Positions 1-6,091 of a DNA stretch of 8,356 bases are shown here, one piece after another. The stretch comes from a bacterium (GTDB lineage: Bacteria > Babelota > Babeliae > Babelales > Vermiphilaceae), in the NCBI GenBank assembly GCA_021827875.1, contig JAKAUA010000064.1:1-8356 (forward strand), given 5' to 3'. The number at the start of each line of letters is the position of its first letter. The first letter of the stretch is position 1. The translations under genes were made by a program, and so were the position numbers. The notes under the pieces are model-generated. The model saw only the letters and a program-made list of their open reading frames with translations, searched no databases and was not told where the DNA came from.

Positions 1-75
1 ATCAGGCATAGGCTTTTGTTTTTAGCAAAAATTTATGCCCTTCCATTTTTAGGAATTTGGTTAATTTTTTATTGA
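1..75 (+). CDS. Possible 3' end of an upstream membrane-protein gene (partial)
   Basis: Frame 1 is open from the window edge to a TGA at 73-75 and encodes 24 residues. They are hydrophobic and aromatic with a few basic residues at the front (IRHRLLFLAKIY, then ALPFLGIWLIFY), which looks like the last transmembrane helix of an integral membrane protein. The other two forward frames close within about 25 bases. The reading is too short to assign a family, and AT-rich non-coding DNA can also translate to hydrophobic residues. An imperfect hairpin (5-10 with 34-39, and 14-18 with 26-30) lies inside the reading frame and could instead be a decayed terminator. Sequence to the left of the window would settle it. 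Confidence 0.3.
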   Translation: MRHRLLFLAKIYALPFLGIWLIFY

Positions 76-294
76 CTTTGATCACAATCAGTGAGTGATT
101 TCGTAGAAATCGTATCGAACCATGCGGCCTCTAAAAAATCAATGTAATGTGCGCAGCTTAATAAAGGCCACTACCGCAAACATTGCTAAGCACAGCTCAT
201 TTGTTTATTGAGAGTTATTCTCATAATGTTTCTGGAAACACCTTAGCATATTTGTATCTTCTTCAAATAAGCTTATATAGCTGCTTTTAAGAAG
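76..294. other. Non-coding stretch upstream of the first secreted-protein gene
   Basis: No convincing gene is seen here. The only notable structures are two short dyads: GATTTC-GTA-GAAATC at 97-111 and TGAGA-GTTAT-TCTCA at 209-223. The second vaguely resembles a Fur-type operator. A 29-codon ATG frame at 122-211 has no Shine-Dalgarno site and is not believed. The stretch ends in the promoter of the next gene. Confidence 0.5.
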
Positions 295-321
295 TTGACA
301 CTCCGACAATGCTGGTATACT
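295..321 (+). promoter_or_regulatory. Sigma70-type promoter with extended -10
   Basis: A perfect -35 TTGACA lies at 295-300. An extended -10, TGG-TATACT, lies at 313-321 with its hexamer at 316-321. The spacer is 15 bases, shorter than the usual 17, but the TGn extension commonly compensates. Transcription should start near 328. That places the ATG at 309 inside the promoter and makes the ATG at 378 the usable start. Confidence 0.7.
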
Positions 322-362
322 ATTATGCCCAGTTTATTAATAGTTTTTTATTTACATACATC

Positions 363-370
363 AGAAAGGA
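363..370 (+). promoter_or_regulatory. Ribosome binding site deciding the start at 378
   Basis: AGAAAGGA lies 7 bases before the ATG at 378. The upstream in-frame ATG at 309 has no such site and lies within the promoter. Confidence 0.7.
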
Positions 371-377
371 TGTCTCA

Positions 378-890
378 ATGAAGTTATCCACATCTTTAAT
401 ACTTTCTTTTGCGCTTATTAGTTCTTCTGCATCGGCAACATGGCTTTCTATGCCATCATGGTGTAATTACAACACAATAGGTGTAACAATTTTGGGATTA
501 GGCGCGCTGAGACTACATTGCAAAAAAAGCTTAAACCAAGATCAACTCGATACAAAACGCTCTATCATGGATGAAAAATCACCGTTAGATGCATGCGTGC
601 GTTTGGTTGATGAAACAGTTCTTGGGCAATACGAAGACGCTAAAAATGACAAACCAGCCACCGGTCTTGCCGGCCTCGGGGTCAAGTCTTTTAAAGAAAA
701 TGTATTACCTTTAACTGGCGCTGTTGTTCTAACAGAAAAAGGATTTATGAAAGTGGACAGTGGATTACGCTCATTAGGCCTTGGTTGGCTTGCTGATCTC
801 TTACCTGTCATACCAACATTCAAATCAATTGCAAAAAAAGCGGATGTGACCGCTGTGGCCGCTACAGTTGTTTCGGCAACAACTAAATAA
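378..890 (+). CDS. Secreted protein of unknown function, 170 aa
   Basis: I do not recognise this protein. It begins with a clear Sec signal peptide: basic MK, a hydrophobic core at about residues 6-15, and a small-residue SASA end suggesting cleavage after residue 20. The mature part is about 150 residues. It has a short hydrophobic stretch at about 33-45, three cysteines (29, 48, 73), a charged middle, and an Ala/Val/Thr-rich C-terminus. A Gly/Leu-rich segment at about 95-145 could associate with a membrane. The start at 378 is preferred because it has a good Shine-Dalgarno site and begins the signal peptide; the in-frame ATG at 309 overlaps the -10 element. The gene has its own promoter and terminator, so it is a single-gene transcription unit. 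It lacks the C-terminal block of the three paralogs that follow. Confidence that it is a secreted protein gene is high; its function is unknown. Confidence 0.85.
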   Translation: MKLSTSLILSFALISSSASATWLSMPSWCNYNTIGVTILGLGALRLHCKKSLNQDQLDTKRSIMDEKSPLDACVRLVDETVLGQYEDAKNDKPATGLAGLGVKSFKENVLPLTGAVVLTEKGFMKVDSGLRSLGLGWLADLLPVIPTFKSIAKKADVTAVAATVVSATTK

Positions 891-907
891 TTTTTCTAAA
901 TACCCAC

Positions 908-944
908 AAAAGGGCATTAAGGTTTTTTCTTGATGCCTTTTTTT
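908..944 (+). terminator. Rho-independent terminator
   Basis: A 9-bp stem pairs GGCATTAAG (913-921) with CTTGATGCC (929-937), with one G-T pair. The loop is seven T residues, and seven more T (938-944) follow the stem. A flanking A tract at 908-911 can extend it. It ends the 170-aa gene's transcript 20-50 bases after the stop. Confidence 0.9.
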
Positions 945-951
945 CTTTTCT

Positions 952-981
952 TTGATTTTCAAATACAATAAATGATATTCT
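952..981 (+). promoter_or_regulatory. Sigma70-type promoter with extended -10
   Basis: TTGATT at 952-957 and TATTCT at 976-981 are separated by 18 bases. TGA immediately precedes the -10 (973-975), giving the TGn extension. It lies just after the previous terminator and about 33 bases before the next start codon. The predicted transcription start is near 988. Confidence 0.6.
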
Positions 982-1013
982 AATAGTAAATAATATAAAA
1001 ATGGAGTAATACT

Positions 1014-2150
1014 ATGAAGAATATTATTAAAACAATAGTTTTTGCGTTATTAATTGCCGTAGGTTCAGCCCATACCGGCGAATCAAACACACAACCCGCA
1101 TCACAATCAAATGGCTGGTGGGGTTCGTTTGGCTGGAGTTCATTAACCTCAGGAGTTGCAAGTCTTTTCTCTGCGCCTTATATTGCCAATAATCTGTCTT
1201 CCTTGGCAACAAATGCAGCCACTGGCGGCGCATCTTATGCAGGTTCACTCGTAACAGGTACCGCATCGTATTTAAAGCCGGTAGCTTCAACTCTTGCAAC
1301 TAATCCTGCTGCACAAAAAGTTGCCGTCGGACTAACAGCTGTCGCTACGCCCTATATCACCACCTGGATTCTTATGTATCGCGCGCATGCAAAGTTTGAT
1401 GATGCAATCGGGCTTATTCAACCACCGATAGATATCAAAACAATAAACACGGCCGCGCATTCTATAGACAATGATACTAAGGAGATATTTGAAAAAATAA
1501 AAGAAGCTCTACCCAATAATAAAATTGATCCTGCATTCAAGGAAAATGTTGTACAAAGTTTTATGCCATGGTGGAATGCTACTGCTGAATTGAATGATAA
1601 GATTACGAAAAATACAAAAATTCTTCGTGATGAGCTTAATAAAAACAAGAGTACAAACCAATATATAAAAACTATTACTGAAAGAACTAAAACTATTGAA
1701 GATGCCAACAGTGAATTTGATAACGCAATCAATAATATGGCAGTCACCTCAACACAGCCTTATTCTGATATAAGGGCATCTACAGGTATCATAACATTAT
1801 CAAGTAGTAATCGCACGAGACAATCAGCTCTTAATACACTTATATTTAATACAATCCCTGCTCTTGAAAGAGAATTAGTAGAAGGTCCCAATAAAGATAT
1901 AGTCGCTAAAATTTTAACACTCGTTAGACAAAAATATAATATCCCCTCAAATACACGTACAGGAATCCCACTTACGCGTTATAGCGATGATCTTACTTGG
2001 TATATTAATAAACTTTGGTGGTTGCAAGTCTTTTTCTTAGGTACCGGCAAACGTGCAGAAATACAAACATTAATAGAAAATTTAAAAACAATACGGGGCA
2101 TTATTGCGGGCACAAAAGACTTCGCTGATGAACAAAGAAATAGTAAATAA
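1014..2150 (+). CDS. Secreted/membrane-associated paralog family protein, large member, 378 aa
   Basis: Unknown function; largest member of the local three-gene family. A signal peptide fills residues 1-19 (MKNIIK, hydrophobic core, VGSA). A Trp-rich start at 33-42 (NGWWGSFGW) leads into a Ser/Ala/Thr/Gly-rich low-complexity region at about 42-100. A membrane-like segment at 103-121 is followed by AxxxFDxAI at 124-132. A charged helical region then reaches about 240 and holds a second AxxxFDxAI at 231-239. The C-terminal family block has PLTRY (319-323), LTWYI (327-331) and LQVF (337-340), then a Gly and a helical tail. The two smaller paralogs have only 42-47 residues between the Phe and the PL block; here there are 191. 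The segment P185...L193...I197 weakly matches the PL block, so this may be a tandem double-core form. GGAG at 1003-1006 lies 7 bases before the start. The gene has its own promoter and terminator. It could be a surface or host-directed protein, but nothing here proves that. Confidence 0.88.
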   Translation: MKNIIKTIVFALLIAVGSAHTGESNTQPASQSNGWWGSFGWSSLTSGVASLFSAPYIANNLSSLATNAATGGASYAGSLVTGTASYLKPVASTLATNPAAQKVAVGLTAVATPYITTWILMYRAHAKFDDAIGLIQPPIDIKTINTAAHSIDNDTKEIFEKIKEALPNNKIDPAFKENVVQSFMPWWNATAELNDKITKNTKILRDELNKNKSTNQYIKTITERTKTIEDANSEFDNAINNMAVTSTQPYSDIRASTGIITLSSSNRTRQSALNTLIFNTIPALERELVEGPNKDIVAKILTLVRQKYNIPSNTRTGIPLTRYSDDLTWYINKLWWLQVFFLGTGKRAEIQTLIENLKTIRGIIAGTKDFADEQRNSK

Positions 2151-2173
2151 GAACAGCGATAGATAATTCAAAA

Positions 2174-2211
2174 AAAAAAGCTCGGCCTCATTATTGAGAC
2201 CGAACTTTTTT
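2174..2211 (+). terminator. Rho-independent terminator
   Basis: The arms at 2180-2190 and 2195-2205 form an 11-position stem with two C-A mismatches and a TTAT loop. An A tract precedes it and TTTTTT (2206-2211) follows. It ends the 378-aa gene's transcript. On the opposite strand the two C-A positions would be G-T wobbles, so the fold is at least as good in that direction. Confidence 0.85.
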
Positions 2212-2233
2212 GACGATCTTAAACATCCTACAA

Positions 2234-2263
2234 TTTACTTTGCATAAAACCCATTGGTATGAT
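2234..2263 (+). promoter_or_regulatory. Sigma70-type promoter with extended -10
   Basis: TTTACT at 2234-2239, an 18-base spacer, then TATGAT at 2258-2263 preceded by TGG (2255-2257). The predicted transcription start is near 2270, which makes the ATG at 2267 unusable and supports the start at 2309. The same TTTACT -35 recurs before the next paralog. Confidence 0.65.
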
Positions 2264-2296
2264 TAGTTGCAACATGTATTACAACATTTCCAAAGT

Positions 2297-2303
2297 AAGA
2301 GGG
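2297..2303 (+). promoter_or_regulatory. Ribosome binding site deciding the start at 2309
   Basis: AAGAGGG lies 5 bases before the ATG at 2309. The T-run between site and start, and the first codons, are nearly repeated in the next paralog. Confidence 0.7.
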
Positions 2304-2308
2304 TTTTT

Positions 2309-2860
2309 ATGAAGCTATTCAAACATAGTGGACTCATGTTATCACTTGCACTGGCATGCCCGGGCATTGCTCATGCAGGCAAATCCAACGACAATGATCT
2401 AGCAATTACTATTGTCGGAATGGGAGTAATAAGCGTAGTGGTAGCCGCGGCTACCTACTTAGTAGGCAAAGGCGCTAGCATACTAACATTAGCAGCGGCT
2501 CATGATGAATTTGATAAAGATATTCAACGATTAAAAGATGGAAATGATGCTCATCTTATTGAGTCGATCAATAATCGTAGTAATAAAGAGATAAACACCT
2601 TACAGATTGATAACAATCTTCCCGCTAAATTTTTCCCACTAATAGAATACAAGAATAAGCTTGAACGTTATATCATAGGACTCTCATTTTTACAGATTTT
2701 TAATATCGACAATACGCAGCGATGCTCCGAAATGCAGCATATGAATGCAGAATTAGAAAAATTGCGCGAAAAGGTTACCGGCAATCAAGACTTTAGTCGC
2801 CAAGCATTTGAACAATATAAACATCAGAGAAAACACAGGCCGTTTGGCTCTGCCAGATAA
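2309..2860 (+). CDS. Secreted/membrane-anchored paralog family protein, 183 aa
   Basis: Second of three paralogs; function unknown. The signal peptide covers about residues 1-23, ending IAHA before GKS. A strongly hydrophobic segment at about 31-52 could be a membrane anchor. It runs into YLVGKG (50-55), matched by YYIGKG in the next paralog. The shared core follows: AHDEFDKDI (64-72), a polar linker, then PLIEY (110-114), LERYI (118-122) and LQIF (128-131), and a charged helical tail rich in Gln, Lys and His. The start at 2309 is chosen because it begins the signal peptide and has a Shine-Dalgarno site; the in-frame ATG at 2267 would add 14 residues before it and overlaps the predicted transcription start. 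The gene is flanked by its own promoter and a perfect terminator. If the hydrophobic segment stays in the inner membrane, the core would face the periplasm; if it is only buried, the protein would be exported. Confidence 0.87.
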   Translation: MKLFKHSGLMLSLALACPGIAHAGKSNDNDLAITIVGMGVISVVVAAATYLVGKGASILTLAAAHDEFDKDIQRLKDGNDAHLIESINNRSNKEINTLQIDNNLPAKFFPLIEYKNKLERYIIGLSFLQIFNIDNTQRCSEMQHMNAELEKLREKVTGNQDFSRQAFEQYKHQRKHRPFGSAR

Positions 2861-2892
2861 GAATATATCTGCCCCTAAACCAAAGAAAATGT

Positions 2893-2928
2893 GCGGGTAA
2901 TGAGGGATTTCCTCATTACCCGCTTTTT
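2893..2928 (+). terminator. Rho-independent terminator, perfect 13-bp stem
   Basis: GCGGGTAATGAGG (2893-2905) pairs perfectly with CCTCATTACCCGC (2911-2923) around a 5-base loop, followed by TTTTT (2924-2928). The T tract runs straight into the -35 element of the next gene's promoter. Confidence 0.95.
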
Positions 2929-2954
2929 ACTTACTATCATTTTAGTGCTATTAT
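2926..2954 (+). promoter_or_regulatory. Sigma70-type promoter with extended -10
   Basis: TTTACT at 2926-2931, a 17-base spacer, then TATTAT at 2949-2954 preceded by TGC (2946-2948). The -35 overlaps the last bases of the upstream terminator T tract, so the two transcription units are packed end to end. The -35 is identical to that of the previous paralog. Confidence 0.65.
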
Positions 2955-2997
2955 AAATATCAAGAAGAGTTCTTAAATAATAAATAGAAGGTTTTTT

Positions 2998-3558
2998 ATG
3001 AAATTATTCAAATCTATAACGTTAAGCATGGCACTTATGTTATCAATACATGGTATACATGCAACAAACGATACTCTTTCAGAAAGTATCGCATTAGTTA
3101 AAAATACCGCTATTTGCGCCGGTTTACTCGGAGTCTCTTATTACATCGGTAAAGGTAGCAGCTATTTAATGCTAAGCAGAGCCCAAAAAAGATTTAATGC
3201 TGATATACATCTATTGAAATGCGCATTACAAGGCTACGGTACAACCATGGGATTGTATCAATCGATTAATGCTTATTATAACCAAAGATTGAATTCATTT
3301 TTCACGAGCAACAATGATCCACTAAAAGCTTTCCCTCTCATTCGTTATCAAAACGACCTTAATTTTTATATAAATGGTCTATGGTTCTTACAAATCTTTA
3401 ACTTAGGCTCCGAGCAACGTACCCAAGTACAAGCTATGGTGCAAGATTTGACTCTGTTACTTGATAACATAACTTCATGGCCACAATTTACTGAAGAATT
3501 ACAGCGTTATGAAGGAATAAAAGCCTTATTGCATAATGCAACAGAAAAACAAAAATAA
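2998..3558 (+). CDS. Secreted/membrane-anchored paralog family protein, 186 aa
   Basis: Third paralog and closest relative of the 183-aa protein; function unknown. The signal peptide covers about residues 1-22 (MKLFK start, IHA end, cleavage before TND). A hydrophobic segment at about 36-50 ends in YYIGKG (48-53), followed by AQKRFNADI (62-70). A linker rich in Tyr and Asn leads to the C-terminal block PLIRY (113-117), LNFYI (121-125), LWFLQIF (128-134), then NLG and a helical tail. The MKLFK start, the T-run after the Shine-Dalgarno site (AAGG at 2988-2991, 6-base spacing) and the first codons closely match the previous gene, which supports gene duplication. It has its own promoter and shares a bidirectional terminator with the converging pyrG. 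No catalytic motif is visible, so a structural, adhesive or effector role cannot be separated from this sequence. Confidence 0.88.
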   Translation: MKLFKSITLSMALMLSIHGIHATNDTLSESIALVKNTAICAGLLGVSYYIGKGSSYLMLSRAQKRFNADIHLLKCALQGYGTTMGLYQSINAYYNQRLNSFFTSNNDPLKAFPLIRYQNDLNFYINGLWFLQIFNLGSEQRTQVQAMVQDLTLLLDNITSWPQFTEELQRYEGIKALLHNATEKQK

Positions 3559-3597
3559 GCCTGAGAATAACTAATTCCACAAGCTTATCTAACAAAT

Positions 3598-3641
3598 AAA
3601 AAAGCCCTCTGGTATCATCTGATAGTCAGAGGGCTTTTTTT
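3598..3641. terminator. Bidirectional rho-independent terminator
   Basis: GCCCTCTG (3604-3611) pairs perfectly with CAGAGGGC (3627-3634), extended by six A-T pairs (3598-3603 with 3635-3640). An inner TATC/GATA hairpin (3613-3616, 3621-3624) can extend it further. The A tract on one side and T tract on the other let it stop both the + strand 186-aa gene and the - strand pyrG. The pyrG stop codon (3640-3642) overlaps the outer edge of the stem. Confidence 0.93.
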
Positions 3642-5376
3642 ATAATGATAATTCTGTAATTTTATCCGCTCTAATCGGCATAGCCTCTTCAACATTTTGT
3701 TTTTGTTTGCATTCAACTGCATAATCGCGCACTGCTCTCATAAATCCAAAGAACAGTGGGCTTGGATTACCCAATCTACTTTTAAACTCCGGATGTGCCT
3801 GCGTTGACACAAAAAAGCGATGCTCAGGAAGCTCAAAAAATTCCATTAATGTCGTACCATCGGCACGTTCATGGTAACCCGAAAATGATGCCCCATGAGT
3901 TTCGATCTGCTGCACATACAAGGGATTTACTTCATAGCGATGGCGATGACGCTCATGGACCGTCATAACTCCCTCATCAGATGAAATGCGTCCGCACTCT
4001 TCATACAATTTTGCCACATGAGAATCTAATTTTACCGTTGCTTTATATGAACCAAGGCGCATGGTGCCGCCCAAATCGCCGGAAGCCATGGTCTGCCGTT
4101 GCTCAGGCAATAGATCAATCACGGGATGATTTGCTTGTTTATCAACTTCGGTAGTATGAGCACCTTGCAAGCCTACCACATGGCGCGCAAATTCAACCAC
4201 AGCTAATTGCATGCCATAACAGAGTCCTAAATAAGGAATATTATTTGTGCGTGCATACTCAATTGCTGCAATCTTCCCTTCTACGCCAACTTGGCCAAAG
4301 CCACCGGGTACAATAATGCCGCTAAATTGTGCTAGTTTGTGCAACTGTTCGGGATTTTTTTCAAACTCTACTGCATTAATCCAGGTGATATCTATACCAA
4401 CGTTTAATTGCGCGCCGGCATGTGCAATTGCCTGATAAATACTTACATAACTATCAATAAGACTATAATCACCAAGATCAAGATATTTGCCCACAATCGC
4501 AATAGATACTTTTTGTGCAGGCGTGGTAATAGCGGTTACCAACTTTTGCCACGCAGTTAAATTAGGAGCTTTTAATGACGTCAGCCCAAAATGCGCGAGT
4601 ATTTTTTCTCCCAATTTTTCTTTTTCTAAATTGAGCGGCATTTGATAAATAGAGGCAAGATCAGGAGCGGAAATAATACGATCTACATTGATATTGGCAA
4701 ATACTTCTATCTTTTTTTTACGCACTTCATCCAGCGCTTGTTGAGAACGGCAGAGAATAAAATCAGGATAAATTCCTTCTTGTCCCATAAGACGTATAGC
4801 TTGTTGTGTTGGTTTTGTTTTCATTTCATGTATATGACCGGGAATCGGTAGATAGGTCACTAAAATATAAGCGACCGAATCTTTACCCAATTCACGTTCA
4901 ATCGCCTTCATAGCAAACATGTAGGGCACATTTTCATAATCACCTACGGTGCCACCCATTTCAATAATGGCAATATCGTAGCCTGCTGCTGCTTTAATAA
5001 TGCGTTGCTTTACTTCGTCAACAATATGAGGAACAAATTGTACGGTTTGGCCCAAATAATCACCACGTCGTTCGCGATCAATAACTGCTTTGTAAATTTG
5101 GCCGGTCGTTATGTTATTCTGCTTAGGAATATCTTGGTCAAGAAATCGTTCATACGTGCCAAGGTCCTGATCTATCTCGCCACCATCATCAGTAACCCAT
5201 ACTTCGCCATGTTCTGTTGGCCGTAATGTCCCTGCATCGTAATTGATATAAGGGTCAATTTTAATCAACGTGGTAGTATAACCATGTTCTTTGATAATCT
5301 TGCCTAAAGAAGCGGTTGCAACACCCTTACCAACGCCTGAAATAACCCCGCCTGCCACAAAAATAAACCGCGTCAT
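3640..5376 (-). CDS. pyrG: CTP synthase (glutamine-hydrolysing), 578 aa
   Basis: Makes CTP from UTP using ATP and ammonia from glutamine, the last step of de novo pyrimidine nucleotide synthesis; cytoplasmic. The N-terminal synthase domain covers about residues 1-270, with the P-loop-like GGVISGVGKG (9-18), the DPYINYDAGT segment (41-50) and acidic residues matching the known Mg-binding pair (D71 in GEIDQDLG, E139 in EMGGTVGD). The class I glutaminase domain covers about 290-550, with an oxyanion-loop PGGFG (357-361), nucleophile Cys386 in GLCYGMQ, and His528/Glu530 in AHPEF. All key residues are present, so it should be active. The start at 5376 gives the normal family N-terminus (MTRFIFVAGG) and has AAGGGT five bases upstream. 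The in-frame ATG at 5451 would add 25 unrelated residues and lies in the promoter. At 578 aa it exceeds the 545-aa E. coli enzyme, mainly through about 20 extra C-terminal residues. It is transcribed away from the 136-aa gene and converges on the paralog array. Confidence 0.98.
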   Translation of the reverse strand: MTRFIFVAGGVISGVGKGVATASLGKIIKEHGYTTTLIKIDPYINYDAGTLRPTEHGEVWVTDDGGEIDQDLGTYERFLDQDIPKQNNITTGQIYKAVIDRERRGDYLGQTVQFVPHIVDEVKQRIIKAAAGYDIAIIEMGGTVGDYENVPYMFAMKAIERELGKDSVAYILVTYLPIPGHIHEMKTKPTQQAIRLMGQEGIYPDFILCRSQQALDEVRKKKIEVFANINVDRIISAPDLASIYQMPLNLEKEKLGEKILAHFGLTSLKAPNLTAWQKLVTAITTPAQKVSIAIVGKYLDLGDYSLIDSYVSIYQAIAHAGAQLNVGIDITWINAVEFEKNPEQLHKLAQFSGIIVPGGFGQVGVEGKIAAIEYARTNNIPYLGLCYGMQLAVVEFARHVVGLQGAHTTEVDKQANHPVIDLLPEQRQTMASGDLGGTMRLGSYKATVKLDSHVAKLYEECGRISSDEGVMTVHERHRHRYEVNPLYVQQIETHGASFSGYHERADGTTLMEFFELPEHRFFVSTQAHPEFKSRLGNPSPLFFGFMRAVRDYAVECKQKQNVEEAMPIRADKITELSL

Positions 5377-5428
5377 ATATACCCTTTTTATTGCACACAT
5401 CATTAACTTTCTTACAAAACAAGATGAA

Positions 5429-5457
5429 AGTGTATCATAGAATTCGCGCAATCAAAA
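5429..5457 (-). promoter_or_regulatory. Probable pyrG promoter
   Basis: On the minus strand an extended -10, TGA-TACACT, occupies 5437-5429. A -35 can be read as TTTTGA (5457-5452, spacer 17) or TTGATT (5455-5450, spacer 15). An overlapping TATGAT at 5439-5434 is an alternative -10. It lies about 50 bases before the pyrG start, and no terminator is visible between the upstream 136-aa gene and pyrG, so read-through may also feed pyrG. Confidence 0.5.
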
Positions 5458-5489
5458 CAGGTTTCTACCCTCATATCATTCATCAAATG

Positions 5490-5900
5490 TCAGGGTTGTG
5501 TAGAACTGGAACTGGAACTAGAATTACTATCGGGCAAAGGATCATTATTAGAAAGACTGGTATCAATCATATCTGATGTTACATATTTACATACAACATA
5601 TTTCTTTGTCTCAGACTTTAAACAACCACCACAACTTTTTTCTTCAATCAATCCCTTGTTAATTAAAACAACAAGATACGTTTTTGGTATTATGTATGTT
5701 TTACGTAAAAGCTTTTCATGTAAATGTCGTAGTGCATCCCTATAAATAACCAAAACACCGTCTCCACCGCCTCCCATAGCCAACGCATCAATTGCATCAT
5801 ACGTCTCTTGTGCTGTTTTTAATTTTTTTCTGGGGGTATCCATAGGACATGACAAGAAACTAACAAAAAATATAAGCGACCTCGCAATCAAATGCTTCAT
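5490..5900 (-). CDS. Small secreted or lipoprotein-like protein, 136 aa, unknown function
   Basis: Not recognised. Residues 1-17 form a signal peptide (MKHLIAR, then a hydrophobic Phe-rich core). Cys18 in SFLSC could be a lipidation site, although Phe at -3 is a poor lipobox match, so plain secretion is equally possible. The mature part has a Gly cluster at 43-46, a basic helical stretch at about 54-68, a hydrophobic YLVVLI segment at 75-80, and a CGGC pair at 90-93 with a further Cys104 that could form disulfides or bind metal. The C-terminus is low complexity: an Asn/Asp/Pro stretch and seven consecutive serines (127-133), coded largely by repeated AGTTCC units. An AGGGGGA site lies about 10 bases before the start, so initiation is plausible. 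It is divergent from the 246-aa repeat protein and lies upstream of pyrG on the same strand with a 113-base gap. No functional link to pyrG is evident. Confidence 0.8.
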   Translation of the reverse strand: MKHLIARSLIFFVSFLSCPMDTPRKKLKTAQETYDAIDALAMGGGGDGVLVIYRDALRHLHEKLLRKTYIIPKTYLVVLINKGLIEEKSCGGCLKSETKKYVVCKYVTSDMIDTSLSNNDPLPDSNSSSSSSSTQP

Positions 5901-6000
5901 ATCTATACTTTCCCCCTACAAAATCAGTTTTTCTCTTCGCATGATAAGTCAGATATTTTCTGTATGTTTATTTATTTTGCTATATGGAATAATTATAAAA

Positions 6001-6084
6001 CTATTTGTTTTAAAAAAGATAGAGTGTCTTGGTTCAGCGCAGGAGAAATATTTTAATGGACTATTTTTAAAACAGATATAGTGT
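6001..6084 (+). repeat. Imperfect direct repeat in the divergent intergenic region
   Basis: Copy one (6001-6027) and copy two (6061-6084) begin exactly 60 bases apart. Both read CTATTT, then TTAAAA, AGATA and AGTGT. They differ by a GTT present only in copy one and by two substitutions. The repeat could be a duplicated regulatory site or a slipped duplication in AT-rich DNA. Copy two contains TATAGT (6077-6082), a possible -10 element, but that would leave almost no leader before the start at 6092. Confidence 0.6.
6041..6070 (+). other. Strong Shine-Dalgarno site and four-codon ORF (MDYF-stop)
   Basis: AGGAGA at 6041-6046 lies 9 bases before an ATG at 6056. That ATG opens only ATG-GAC-TAT-TTT-TAA. 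The frame is the same as the 246-aa gene whose ATG follows 21 bases after the stop. It is the best ribosome site in the region. It may be a leader peptide that delivers ribosomes by reinitiation, or a chance match. Confidence 0.4.
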
Positions 6085-6091
6085 AAACAAT

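Noticed and set aside
2..130. Minus-strand frame of about 42 codons at the left edge
   Set aside because: Composition is ordinary for AT-rich non-coding DNA, and there is no start codon with a ribosome site.
122..211. 29-codon ATG frame in the left intergenic region
   Set aside because: No Shine-Dalgarno site, no recognisable motif, and length expected by chance.
309..377. Upstream ATG at 309 as the start of the 170-aa gene
   Set aside because: It overlaps the -10 element, lacks a Shine-Dalgarno site, and would put 23 residues in front of a normal signal peptide.
542..823. 93-codon minus-strand frame inside the 170-aa gene
   Set aside because: Shadow of a well-supported gene, with no ribosome site or promoter of its own.
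5377..5451. Upstream ATG at 5451 as the pyrG start
   Set aside because: The added 25 residues do not match the CTP synthase family and the codon lies in the predicted promoter. The ATG at 5376 gives the canonical N-terminus.
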